Below, piece by piece: positions 40,891 to 50,159 of a stretch of 64,000 nt of DNA. The position numbers and the translations under genes are program-made. How positions within the stretch are numbered: position 1 is the first letter of the stretch; each line of letters begins with the position of its first letter. The stretch comes from a virus: the IMG/VR virus record IMGVR_UViG_3300007513_002727, positions 1 through 64,000 of that record. One strand, given 5' to 3'. Below the pieces are notes generated by a model that was not told the origin of the DNA, made no database searches, and saw nothing but the letters and a program-made list of their open reading frames with translations.

Positions 40891-41595
40891 ATGAAAATCT
40901 CCGAAGATGTTCTTAAAAGCAAAGGTATAGCATATATACAAAAATTTCCATACAATGAATTGTCTAAAACATCTAAAAATGGTAAAAGATATTACTCTAC
41001 TCCAGATGGTAGAACAGTACCTTCTGTGACCACAGTGTTATCTGCTACTAAAGACATGACACAATTACACGCATGGCGTAAAAGAGTTGGTGAAGCAAGA
41101 GCACAACAAATTACAACAGAGTCAGCTAACATTGGAACAGTGATGCACGGCTCATTAGAAAAACACGTAAAAGGTATTGAAAGAAAACCTGGGTCAAATC
41201 TTATACATCAAAAAGCACACGCAATGGCAAATGTTATTATTGATAATGGATTAAAAAATGTTAGTGAAGTATGGGGATCAGAAGTATCATTACACTACCC
41301 AGAATTATATGCAGGAACAACTGACTTGGTTGGTGTATATAAAGGTGAACCGGCTATAATGGATTTCAAACAAGCACGTAAATTAAAAAAGAAAGAATGG
41401 GTAGAAGATTACTATCTTCAATTGGTTGCATATTCTGAAGCACATAATAAACAATACGACACGCAAATTAAATCAGGTAGAGTCTTTATATGCACACAAA
41501 ACAACGAATTTCAAACATTTGATATAGACAACTATGACCATTGGGTAGGACAATGGTATAGTAAATTGGAACAATACTACAAGTCTATCCTTTAA
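40891..41595 (+). CDS. PD-(D/E)XK (RecB-like) nuclease
   Basis: 234 aa. YAGTTDLVGVYKGEPAIMDFKQARK supplies the acidic residue, the D and the QxxK-like lysine of a PD-(D/E)XK core, followed by the Q...Y motif (DYYLQLVAY). Similar exonucleases occur in T4-like marine phages. In-frame ATGs at 40885 and 40891 are both possible; neither has a ribosome site. Confidence 0.75.
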   Translation: MKISEDVLKSKGIAYIQKFPYNELSKTSKNGKRYYSTPDGRTVPSVTTVLSATKDMTQLHAWRKRVGEARAQQITTESANIGTVMHGSLEKHVKGIERKPGSNLIHQKAHAMANVIIDNGLKNVSEVWGSEVSLHYPELYAGTTDLVGVYKGEPAIMDFKQARKLKKKEWVEDYYLQLVAYSEAHNKQYDTQIKSGRVFICTQNNEFQTFDIDNYDHWVGQWYSKLEQYYKSIL

Positions 41596-41640
41596 TAAAT
41601 AACGTTAAATGTTTAAATATATTAAAGGAATTATATAATC

Positions 41641-43251
41641 GTGCCAATAGTGAGCATCTCAAGAATTCAGCACAGACGTGGAAAAGCCACTGATCTACCG
41701 CAATTAGCGGCTGGAGAATTAGGATGGTCTATTGACGATCAAAAATTATACATAGGCAATGGCACCGTAGCCGATGGAGCTCCAGCAGTAGGCAACACAG
41801 AAATAATGACTTCTGGCAGTTCAGGATTTACAACTGCTTTATCATATGTTTATAAAGGATACTTAGGAGATTCAACACCAATAACAACTGGTGCTACTGG
41901 AGATGTTAGTAGAACATTACAAGCAACATTAGATGATCACGTTTCGGTTAAGGCATTTGGTGCTGTAGGAGATGGATCAACAGCAGATGTAGTAGCAATA
42001 CAAAGAGCACTTGATGAACTGTATTCAGAAACAGATCAAGACGACGTACGATCAAGAAGAATTTTATTTTTTCCAGCAGGAACATACAACATAGCAACTT
42101 CAATAACTATTCCACCTTATGCACATTTAGTAGGTGAAGGTCCAGGCAAAACAATTTTATATCAAGCAGGTGGAAACGCACCTGTGGCAGTTACCGAAGA
42201 TGATGACGGACAAGTATTTGGAAGTATAGGTAATAGTGGTGCAACTACTCCAACACAAATTCAAATACAAGGAATTTGTTTTAAAAATGGTGAAGCATAT
42301 GGTGGACTATCTATTGACAATGCAACTCACGTTTATCTTAAAGACTGTAAATTTCAAGGAACATATGCGGCAAGTGGTGCAGACGCATCAAATTCAAAAG
42401 GTGTTACAGTAAGAAGTACAACTGCTTTACCTTGTTCAAATATTGTATTTGATCAATGTCAATTTTCAAAATTTGCAAGACTAGTAGATATGTCTTATGA
42501 TGTAACAAGTGTAAGATTTAATAATTGTGATTTTACAATTTCTTATTATGGAGCGATGTTAGGTGAAACAATGGATGGCTCTACAAATGGATTAACTAAA
42601 GGACCAAGAAATGTTCAATTTAATTCTTCTAGTTGGAGTTCAATTGGACAACAAGCAATTTATGTTAAACCAGCCGCTGGAGCAGATTCAGGAACAGGAG
42701 CAAGAAATATTATTTCACATGGTAACTGGTTTGCATCAACAGTTGCAAATAATTTCGAAGGTGTTGGATCAATTAGAGAAGTTCCAATTATACAATTTGA
42801 CAATGATGAATGTTCTTCTGTACTAGACTTTTTTGAAAGAACAGATTTAAGAAGAGCAGATGGTAGTTCAGAATTAAATGCCGCTCCAGAATTACAAGGA
42901 ATTGGAATAACAACCAAAGCAATTAAACAAGCAACTTTAGCAAACAACACATCGTCGGCCACTACGATATACGATTTTCCAGCATTGAATGATAAGTCAC
43001 TTTTAATAAAATATAAAATAAAAAGAGGGACTACTTACAGAGTTGGCGAACTTATAATTAACGCATCAACTACCGCAGTATCATATGATGATACATTTAA
43101 TGAAAGCAATGGTTCTGTTGGAGTAACTCTTTCAGCCGCTATGGAAAGTAAAGATTCTACAGCAGGTAATGAAACAGTAGCATTACAATACACTACAACG
43201 AACACTGGTACTGATGCTACACTGGATTATCAAGTAACTATCATAGCATAA
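41641..43251 (+). CDS. tailspike/tail-fibre protein with pectate-lyase fold
   Basis: 536 aa, GTG start with AAAGGA upstream. Residues 1-45 (IQHRRGKATDLPQLAAGELG, IGNGT) form a virion-attachment module common in tail fibres; from about 105 VKAFGAVGDGSTADVVAIQ starts a right-handed beta-helix domain; the C-terminal third is beta-sandwich-like. Probably binds or cuts host surface glycan. Late-type boxes (TAAATAAC) lie upstream. Confidence 0.82.
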   Translation: MPIVSISRIQHRRGKATDLPQLAAGELGWSIDDQKLYIGNGTVADGAPAVGNTEIMTSGSSGFTTALSYVYKGYLGDSTPITTGATGDVSRTLQATLDDHVSVKAFGAVGDGSTADVVAIQRALDELYSETDQDDVRSRRILFFPAGTYNIATSITIPPYAHLVGEGPGKTILYQAGGNAPVAVTEDDDGQVFGSIGNSGATTPTQIQIQGICFKNGEAYGGLSIDNATHVYLKDCKFQGTYAASGADASNSKGVTVRSTTALPCSNIVFDQCQFSKFARLVDMSYDVTSVRFNNCDFTISYYGAMLGETMDGSTNGLTKGPRNVQFNSSSWSSIGQQAIYVKPAAGADSGTGARNIISHGNWFASTVANNFEGVGSIREVPIIQFDNDECSSVLDFFERTDLRRADGSSELNAAPELQGIGITTKAIKQATLANNTSSATTIYDFPALNDKSLLIKYKIKRGTTYRVGELIINASTTAVSYDDTFNESNGSVGVTLSAAMESKDSTAGNETVALQYTTTNTGTDATLDYQVTIIA

Positions 43252-43347
43252 CCTGAAAACGTTGATCCTTGTCCATGGCATCATAAGTATCGTGAATATA
43301 GACACTTTGAAGAGTACTTAATCAGCTACTTAAATTCAAAGTTGTAA
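43252..43347 (+). other. in-frame open extension after the tailspike stop
   Basis: Directly after the TAA at 43249-43251 the same frame stays open for 31 codons (PENVDPCPWHHKYREYRHFE, then a Leu/Tyr-rich end) and has no start codon of its own. It reads like protein (Trp, Cys, amphipathic). Either stop-codon readthrough, a decayed C-terminus, or chance. Confidence 0.35.
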
Positions 43348-43368
43348 ATAAAAATTTCATATAACCGG

Positions 43369-43396
43369 TAGACAAATTTTTTTTCATCTATATAAT
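43369..43396 (+). promoter_or_regulatory. sigma70-type promoter before nrdA
   Basis: TAGACA, 16 bp, TATAAT, leaving a leader of about 100 nt before nrdA. No NrdR-like box is visible here. Confidence 0.65.
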
Positions 43397-43502
43397 AGTA
43401 TATAATAAAATAGCAAAACGACAACCAAACTACGCACATACGGCTCATGATAAAAAGACAAAATAAAAATAAAAAACCTTGGAAAGTGAAAATACGATAA
43501 AT

Positions 43503-45935
43503 ATGGATATACAAATCAGAGAAAAAAAATTTAAAAAATTAATGACACAAACTAATTCTTCCAAAATTCAAGTAAAAAAAAGAGATGGAAGATTAGAACC
43601 TTTAGACATTAACAAAATTCATTTCGTTGTTGAAGAAGCCTGTGAAAATCTTCCAGGTGTATCAGCATCACAAATTCAAATGAATGCCAACATACAATTT
43701 TATGATGGCATGACTACAAAAGATATTCAAAATGTTTTAGTAAGATCAGCAAATGATTTAATAACTCTAGACCAACCTAACTATCAATACGCCGCGGCAA
43801 GATTACTTTCTTATGATATAAGAAAAGAAGCCCATGGACAATACGAATACATTCCGTTATTAAAATTACTTTTAAGAAATATTCGAAACAATGTTTACGA
43901 TAAAGAAATTATAGACAAGTATTCTAAAACAGAAATTAAAAAATTAAACACTTGGATAAGAAGAGACAGAGATTTAAAATTTACATATGCAGGATTAAGA
44001 CAAGTAGTAGACAAATATCTTGTACAAGATAGAAGCTCAGGACAATTATATGAAACACCACAAGATATGTATATGATGATAGCCGCAACATTGTTTGCTG
44101 ACTATCCTGAAAAAACAAGACTATCTTATGTTAAAAAATATTATGATGCAATCTCATTACACAAAATCAATATACCAACTCCAGTTATGGCAGGTGTAAG
44201 AACTCCTGTTCGTCAATTTGCGAGTTGTGTGTTGGTGGACATAGACGACACTCTACCCTCTATATTTTCTGGCGACATGGCAATTGGATTGTATGTTGCC
44301 AGAAGAGCAGGTATAGGAATTAATGCAGGACGTATTAGAGGAATTAATTCTAGAATTAGAGGTGGAGAAGTTCAACACACAGGAGTGATTCCGTTTCTAA
44401 AAAAATTCGAATCAACTGTAAGATGTTGTACACAAAACGGAGTACGTGGAGGTAACGCAACTGTCCACTTCCCAATTTGGCATCCTGAAATAGAAGACAT
44501 TCTAGTTTTAAAAAATAACAAAGGTACAGAAGATAACAGAGTAAGACGAATGGATTACTCAATACAAATTTCTAAATTGTTTTATGAAAGATTTATTAAC
44601 GATGAAGATATTAGTTTAATATCACCGCACCTTGCTCCAGGATTATATGATGCATTTGGTACAGAAGAGTTTGATGACTTATATGAAAAATATGAGGAAG
44701 ATAAAAGTATTCCAAAAAAAATTGTTAAGGCACAAGATTTATTTTTTGACCTTTTAAAAGAAAGAGCAGAGACAGGTAGAATTTATATAATGAATATAGA
44801 TCACGCAAACACACATTCAAGTTTTAAAGACAAAGTATCAATGTCAAACTTATGTCAAGAAATTACATTACCCACAACCCCTATACAACATATAGATGAT
44901 GAAAAAGGAGAAATTGCTTTATGTATTCTTTCTGCAATTAATGTTGGTGCTATAAATGATGTAAGTGAACTAGGCAACTTATGTGACGTATCAGTAAGAG
45001 CATTAGAACAAATTATTGACTATCAAAGATACCCCGTTAAAGCGGCAGAGATAAGCACTAAAGCACGAAGAAGCCTAGGCATAGGATATATAGGCTTGGC
45101 CCACTATCTAGCAAAAAATGGTGTAAAATATTCTGATCCTAAGGCTTGTGAATTAGTTGATAGACTTTCAGAAGCATTTCAATATTACCTATTAAGAACA
45201 AGTTGTGATATTGCAGAAGAAAAAGGTAAGTGTACCGCATTTGATAAAACAAAATATGCAGACGGATTGCTACCAATTGATCACTACAAAAAAGAAGTAG
45301 ATAAAATTGTACCACACAAACAAAGAATGGCGTGGGAAAGTTTAAGAAAAGATATTGCAAAATATGGATTAAGACATTCTACATTGTCAGCACAAATGCC
45401 TTCAGAAAGTTCTTCAGTTGTTAGTAATGAAACAAATGGAATTGAACCTCCAAGAGCATTACTATCCATTAAGAAAAGTAAAAAAGGTCCACTAAAACAA
45501 ATTATACCAGGTTATCCTAAACTTAAAAACGATTATACTTTATTATGGGATATGACAAGCAACGAAGGATATATTAATATTGTATCAGTAATGCAAAAAT
45601 ATTTTGATCAAGCAATATCAGGTAACTGGAGTTACAACCCTTTACAATATGAAAACAACGAGGTGCCATTATCAGTAATGGCTCAAGATATGTTAACTTC
45701 ATACAAATATGGTTGGAAAACTGTATACTATCAAAATACGTATGATTTTAAAGGCGAAGAAGAAGAGGTCCAACCAGCAGGATTAAGTGCGGTAATAGAA
45801 GATGACAACGGAGAAGACGTAGAATTACAACTATCAGATAGACAAATTGTTAACGGTCATGCTAAAGTTAATACTGGTGTAGATATTACTGCTAGTGCTA
45901 ACAACGACGAAGATTGTGACGCCTGCACAATATAA
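43503..45935 (+). CDS. nrdA: class Ia ribonucleotide reductase, large subunit
   Basis: Reduces ribonucleotides to deoxyribonucleotides for phage DNA. ATP-cone at the N-terminus (VKKRDGRLEPLDINKIHF); active-site cysteines in FASCVLV and ALCILSAINVG; NLCQEI catalytic loop; the radical-path tyrosine pair in KTVYYQNTY; C-terminal CDAC redox pair. 810 aa from the ATG at 43503, which lies within a GATAAATA box; a TTG eight codons upstream is possible. nrdB follows 15 nt later. Confidence 0.95.
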   Translation: MDIQIREKKFKKLMTQTNSSKIQVKKRDGRLEPLDINKIHFVVEEACENLPGVSASQIQMNANIQFYDGMTTKDIQNVLVRSANDLITLDQPNYQYAAARLLSYDIRKEAHGQYEYIPLLKLLLRNIRNNVYDKEIIDKYSKTEIKKLNTWIRRDRDLKFTYAGLRQVVDKYLVQDRSSGQLYETPQDMYMMIAATLFADYPEKTRLSYVKKYYDAISLHKINIPTPVMAGVRTPVRQFASCVLVDIDDTLPSIFSGDMAIGLYVARRAGIGINAGRIRGINSRIRGGEVQHTGVIPFLKKFESTVRCCTQNGVRGGNATVHFPIWHPEIEDILVLKNNKGTEDNRVRRMDYSIQISKLFYERFINDEDISLISPHLAPGLYDAFGTEEFDDLYEKYEEDKSIPKKIVKAQDLFFDLLKERAETGRIYIMNIDHANTHSSFKDKVSMSNLCQEITLPTTPIQHIDDEKGEIALCILSAINVGAINDVSELGNLCDVSVRALEQIIDYQRYPVKAAEISTKARRSLGIGYIGLAHYLAKNGVKYSDPKACELVDRLSEAFQYYLLRTSCDIAEEKGKCTAFDKTKYADGLLPIDHYKKEVDKIVPHKQRMAWESLRKDIAKYGLRHSTLSAQMPSESSSVVSNETNGIEPPRALLSIKKSKKGPLKQIIPGYPKLKNDYTLLWDMTSNEGYINIVSVMQKYFDQAISGNWSYNPLQYENNEVPLSVMAQDMLTSYKYGWKTVYYQNTYDFKGEEEEVQPAGLSAVIEDDNGEDVELQLSDRQIVNGHAKVNTGVDITASANNDEDCDACTI

Positions 45936-45950
45936 TTAAATACAACTATA

Positions 45951-47048
45951 ATGAGTAAAACTATTTTTAATCAGTCTAAGATAGACTTCACTAAACAACC
46001 AATGTTCTTTGGTGAAGATCAAAACGTACAAAGGTTTGATACCTACAAGTATCCTATATTTGATAAACTAACACAAACACAACTAGGATACTTTTGGAGA
46101 CCTGAGGAAGTATCATTACAAAAAGACAGATCAGATTACGCACAGTTCCGTCCAGAGCAAAAGCATATCTTTACATCTAATTTAAAATATCAAACACTAT
46201 TAGATAGTGTACAAGGACGTGGTCCAGTAATTGCATTTTTACCATATTGTTCACTACCAGAGTTGGAGGCTTGTATTGTTGTATGGGATTTCTTTGAAAC
46301 ACTACACTCACGTTCTTACACACATATTATTAAAAATATATATCCAAACCCAAGTGACGTACTTGATAAAATTGTAGATAACGAACAAATATTAAAAAGA
46401 GCAACATCAGTTACAAAATATTATGATGAATTTATTGAATATGCAAAACAATGGGACGTTAATGGAAAAGGATCAACAAGAGTATTAAAGAAAAAGCTAT
46501 ATCTAGCAATGGCAAATGTTAATATATTAGAAGGATTAAGATTCTATGTTTCGTTTGCTTGTACCTTTGCATTTGGTGAATTAAAACTTATGGAAGGTTC
46601 TGCTAAAATATTATCATTAATTGCACGTGATGAATCACAACACCTAGCAATTACAACACATATCATTAAAAATTGGATAAATGGTGATGACCCTGAAATG
46701 AAGCCACTTATAAAAGAATGTAAAGATGAAGTAATTAAAATGTGGAAAAATTGTATTAATGAAGAAAAACAATGGTGCAACTATCTATTCAAAGATGGAT
46801 CAATAATTGGACTTAATGAACGACTACTATCCAAATATGTAGATTTTATTGCAAATAAAAGAATGAAAGCATTAGGATTTGATCCAATATTTGATGCACC
46901 AAAACTAGATCCACTACCATGGACGCAACATTGGTTAAGTTCTAAGGGTATGCAAGTGGCTCCAATGGAAACAGAAATAGAAAGTTATATCATCGGTGGT
47001 ATCAAACACGACGTTGAAAAGGATCAATTCAGCAAATTTAAGTTATAA
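45951..47048 (+). CDS. nrdB: class Ia ribonucleotide reductase, small subunit
   Basis: Houses the di-iron tyrosyl radical. ELEAC, then FFETLHSRSYTHI (Glu, His and the radical Tyr in ExxHxxxY spacing) and ARDESQHLAI (ExxH) give the metal ligands. 365 aa, normal length. ATTAAATA ends 8 nt before the ATG. Pairs with NrdA. Confidence 0.95.
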   Translation: MSKTIFNQSKIDFTKQPMFFGEDQNVQRFDTYKYPIFDKLTQTQLGYFWRPEEVSLQKDRSDYAQFRPEQKHIFTSNLKYQTLLDSVQGRGPVIAFLPYCSLPELEACIVVWDFFETLHSRSYTHIIKNIYPNPSDVLDKIVDNEQILKRATSVTKYYDEFIEYAKQWDVNGKGSTRVLKKKLYLAMANVNILEGLRFYVSFACTFAFGELKLMEGSAKILSLIARDESQHLAITTHIIKNWINGDDPEMKPLIKECKDEVIKMWKNCINEEKQWCNYLFKDGSIIGLNERLLSKYVDFIANKRMKALGFDPIFDAPKLDPLPWTQHWLSSKGMQVAPMETEIESYIIGGIKHDVEKDQFSKFKL

Positions 47049-47081
47049 TACGAACGGTTTTCTAAAACTATAAATACTGGT

Positions 47082-47393
47082 ATGCCAGCAATAGCAAGAT
47101 ATCTAGATCAAGAAAGAGGTCCCAAACACTGTACACAGCCAAAACGATATGGTCACGTTAGATCAGTTTTTGCTAATGGAAAAAAATTAAGTTGTCAAGG
47201 ACATATAAACACGCCAAAACATAAAATATTCGTACCAGGCGATCCGCCTAAGTGTAAAGCTCACAGTAAAAAATTAATAAGAGGTTCTCCAAATGTGTTT
47301 GCTGAAGGCTTACGAGTAGGAAGAAAAGGTGATAGAACTGGTTGTTCAAAAGTAGTAAAGGGTTCACCTAATGTATATGCAAATGGCGGGTAA
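47082..47393 (+). CDS. PAAR-domain spike tip protein
   Basis: Sharpened tip of the tail spike (T4 gp5.4-like). RGSPNVFAEGLRVGRKGDRTGC and KGSPNVYANGG are the repeated PAAR motifs; several Cys and His may bind the tip metal. 103 aa. TATAAATA (47069-47076) ends exactly 5 nt before the ATG. Confidence 0.85.
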   Translation: MPAIARYLDQERGPKHCTQPKRYGHVRSVFANGKKLSCQGHINTPKHKIFVPGDPPKCKAHSKKLIRGSPNVFAEGLRVGRKGDRTGCSKVVKGSPNVYANGG

Positions 47394-47396
47394 CAG

Positions 47397-48692
47397 ATGA
47401 CAATTAATAAAGGCTTAAAATCACTTGTAGAATCATCTCCAAACTTTTCTAATCAACATTTAGAAAATTCAATTAATGATATTAAAAGTATTGATAATGA
47501 CGATGGCTATATGTTTATATTATCTCAGTTTGCTGTGGACACAGCAATACACGACAATACAGTATTAACTCAAACACAAAAAAACGATGCACTAGAAACT
47601 TTGTATAACGCTCAACCTCATCTACAAATTGGACGTTATCTTAATGATGTAATTAGACACACATCTACTATACTTGATGGGACAATAGTTGCACTAGAAG
47701 ACCCAGATCAAAATGTTTCAGCAGACTTCTTAGAAATATTACAAACAGTCCAAAGCATACAAGATACAATACCAGACCTATATGGAGTTCCAGCAAGTGA
47801 AAAAAGCAGAGATGTAAATGATCATTTAGGAACATTAAACAACATATTTTTAGAAACTGAAGATAGTTCTAAACCTGTGTTTACAAGATTAAAAGAAACT
47901 TTACAACTTATAGAAAACGAGGCAAGAAGCATCAGTGCTCTAGCTACTGCCACAGCGGCGGTGAGATATTCAAACACACAGTTGGTTGATTTTTTAGCAA
48001 CCGTTGTGGCTGACTCTACAGACTTTCAAACAACTTTAGATAATAGGGTAAACACAGCCGCAGGTAATATGGCCAACTTACACAATCGAATAGCCGCTCT
48101 TCCAGGAGATCGAACTATACCGTCAGGATCAAACATAGCCACTATCTTGGTCGCTATTAGAGAAGAAATAAACACTCAAGTAAATTTAGAAAATTCTAAC
48201 TTGTCTGGCATTAGAACTTATGTAGGTACACTTACAGACAATAATGCATATACAGCTCTAGCAGAAGATTCTGAATTAAGAAAACTTATGGCTCGTGTAT
48301 CACGAAATGCAGATTGGCAAACTTATTTTAATGATTATGAAACTAATTCTGAAAATTCAAATCCTATATACGATATTGATACTGATTCAGATAAGGTATC
48401 TGTAATTGATAGAGTATTAGAAGAACAAGGATTACCTGATGTATTAGACCACGTGGATCTTGAAAGTGTTGCTAACAAAGCCAAAGAAGATGATAGAATT
48501 GACACAAGGAATTTTGATCACTATACAATAGAAACAATTATTACAAAATGCTGTCAACAACTAGGAATCACTACAGCAAATCGTTCAATATATAATCAAA
48601 GTGAATCATTATTAGATAATCTAAACAAACGTGATCGACAAAAAATTGCTGACGCTTTAGACTTAAACGAGTCTTCTAATACTTTAAGTTAA
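47397..48692 (+). CDS. probable baseplate or tail structural protein (431 aa)
   Basis: Immediately after the PAAR gene. Asp/Asn-rich, helical repeats (IGRYLNDVIRHTSTILDG) without a recognisable domain. Position suggests a baseplate-associated protein. Confidence 0.55.
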   Translation: MTINKGLKSLVESSPNFSNQHLENSINDIKSIDNDDGYMFILSQFAVDTAIHDNTVLTQTQKNDALETLYNAQPHLQIGRYLNDVIRHTSTILDGTIVALEDPDQNVSADFLEILQTVQSIQDTIPDLYGVPASEKSRDVNDHLGTLNNIFLETEDSSKPVFTRLKETLQLIENEARSISALATATAAVRYSNTQLVDFLATVVADSTDFQTTLDNRVNTAAGNMANLHNRIAALPGDRTIPSGSNIATILVAIREEINTQVNLENSNLSGIRTYVGTLTDNNAYTALAEDSELRKLMARVSRNADWQTYFNDYETNSENSNPIYDIDTDSDKVSVIDRVLEEQGLPDVLDHVDLESVANKAKEDDRIDTRNFDHYTIETIITKCCQQLGITTANRSIYNQSESLLDNLNKRDRQKIADALDLNESSNTLS

Positions 48693-48696
48693 AATT

Positions 48697-49287
48697 TTAT
48701 TCCAACAGCTCGTGAATACCGTAATATAAGAAGTAAATTGCTAGGCCAGTAAATATCCAACGACTAGCTCTCCATATTTTAGCAACTGGAATTTTTCTAA
48801 TTTGTTTTGATGCTACTAGGCCGACTATAAGCAAAGCACCCAATCCAATCACAGCACCTAATCCAATACTCATTACAGATGTACCTGCGTACATTAATGC
48901 TGTAAGAAATGCTACAATTTCTGCGCCTTCTCTAAACACGGTAAGAAATACAATTAATGCCAATGCCAATATTGGTCCATTACTTTTTAAATTAGCCTGA
49001 ATAATTTTTGTATGTTGTACTGCTCCATGACAGAACCATGCTGTCCAAAACAATAATCCAGAGGCGGCCAGTGCCGTCCATCCTTCTACTGCTTCAAAGT
49101 CGTTTGCAATGAACTGTTGAGCAAAGTATCCTAATATCACTGCACAAACAAGTGCTAATGCTGTTGATCCTAATATTGTTATTTTTTGTCTATAATTGGT
49201 TACCATTAGCCAAGCCATCTGTACTATTAGATATGCTTCTAAGCCTTCTCTAAACCAAATAAACGTAGGTGCTAATGTTCCTGTCAT
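48697..49287 (-). CDS. FTR1/EfeU-type iron permease
   Basis: Inner-membrane iron transporter. REGLE at residues 13-17 (WFREGLEAYL) and REGAE at 119-123 (VFREGAEIVAF) are the paired RExxE iron-binding motifs of the family; about six hydrophobic spans. 196 aa against roughly 270-280, lacking part of the C-terminal region. A minus-strand late-like box (AATAAATAC near 49325) lies about 35 nt upstream. Next gene upstream is bL12. Confidence 0.85.
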   Translation of the reverse strand: MTGTLAPTFIWFREGLEAYLIVQMAWLMVTNYRQKITILGSTALALVCAVILGYFAQQFIANDFEAVEGWTALAASGLLFWTAWFCHGAVQHTKIIQANLKSNGPILALALIVFLTVFREGAEIVAFLTALMYAGTSVMSIGLGAVIGLGALLIVGLVASKQIRKIPVAKIWRASRWIFTGLAIYFLYYGIHELLE

Positions 49288-49361
49288 AATATTAGTATAT
49301 TGCGAATAATATGCAATCGCAAGTATTTATTTCTATTTCGGTAATCTAATTTAAATGTGAG

Positions 49362-49733
49362 TTATTTCAACTCTACAGTTCCGCCGGCTTCTTCTAACTG
49401 CTTTTTAAGTTTTTCAACTTCTTCTTTTTCAATATCTTCTTTAACTGGTTTTGGTAAATCCTCAACAAAATTCTTGGCTTCTATTAACCCTAATCCTAAT
49501 ATATCTTTAATTGCTTTTAATACTGGAATTTTTTTGTTCTCACCAAATCCTGTTAGCATAACGGTTGCAGTTGCTTTCTCTTCTGCTGGTGCTGATGCTG
49601 ATGCTTGGGCAGGTGCTGATTGTAAGTTATCTAGGTCTATGTTCCACTCTTTGGCTAGTTTTTTAGATAGGTCTAGTGCTTCTAGAACTGTAAGTTGCCC
49701 TAGTTCCTTCACTAATGTATCTATATTTGCCAT
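49362..49733 (-). CDS. rplL: ribosomal protein bL12 (L7/L12)
   Basis: Ribosomal stalk protein that recruits translation factors. N-terminal dimer domain (1-36), Ala/Ser-rich hinge (40-55) and C-terminal factor-binding domain with KIPVLKAIKDILGLGLIEAK, which carries the conserved K...K...GLGLxEAK surface. 123 aa, full length. Last of three genes from the promoter at 50090-50118. Phage bL12 is known from marine viruses; it probably joins host ribosomes. Confidence 0.93.
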   Translation of the reverse strand: MANIDTLVKELGQLTVLEALDLSKKLAKEWNIDLDNLQSAPAQASASAPAEEKATATVMLTGFGENKKIPVLKAIKDILGLGLIEAKNFVEDLPKPVKEDIEKEEVEKLKKQLEEAGGTVELK

Positions 49734-49742
49734 TATTTGTTA

Positions 49743-49877
49743 TTATTTTTTTCGTTTACCCATGTAATGCTCAGATGGTTCGTAGTTCCATCGTTTGCCA
49801 TGATGTCCACGGATATCTGCATACCACATTCTAAGTCTTACTATAAATTTTCGAATTGCTCTATTTCTGATTGTCAC
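49743..49877 (-). CDS. small basic protein (44 aa), GTG start
   Basis: GTG directly follows the stop of the upstream gene. Arg/His/Trp-rich (RAIRKFIVRLRMWYADIRGH), likely RNA-binding. Between a small KOW-free basic protein and bL12 in one operon. Function unknown. Confidence 0.6.
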   Translation of the reverse strand: MTIRNRAIRKFIVRLRMWYADIRGHHGKRWNYEPSEHYMGKRKK

Positions 49878-50081
49878 TTATCTTCCTATCTTCTTTTTTC
49901 TACCAATTGGTAATTTTTGTTCTTTAACGAAAACCTCCCCTTTTTTCGTCTCCCACTCAATAGTTACCATCGGAGCCTTAGAAGATGCTTGAAACGACTT
50001 TAGAGCTTTCTTAAATGATGTTGCCTCAATTATTTTTTCTTCTGTTCCAGATATAATTTTAAATTCTCTCATTTTTGACAT
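49878..50081 (-). CDS. small basic protein (67 aa)
   Basis: FKIISGTEEKIIEATSFKKA is a small beta-alpha unit, followed by a basic tail (KLPIGRKKKIGR). First gene of the bL12 operon; the -10 ends 8 nt before the ATG, so the message has little or no leader. Function unknown. Confidence 0.65.
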   Translation of the reverse strand: MSKMREFKIISGTEEKIIEATSFKKALKSFQASSKAPMVTIEWETKKGEVFVKEQKLPIGRKKKIGR

Positions 50082-50089
50082 AATAATTT

Positions 50090-50118
50090 AATGTAACATA
50101 AGATTGACTTTTTGTCAA
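50090..50118 (-). promoter_or_regulatory. sigma70 promoter of the bL12 operon
   Basis: TTGACA, 17 bp, TACATT on the minus strand. It overlaps a TTGAC/GTCAA inverted repeat whose other arm could serve the plus-strand tmRNA. Confidence 0.7.
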
Positions 50119-50159
50119 CTGTATGCTTAAATATTAATAAGTTTGTTGACTAATAATTA

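Noticed and set aside
43348-43502. NrdR boxes upstream of nrdA
   Set aside because: Looked for because of the boxes elsewhere; only AT-rich promoter-like sequence is present.
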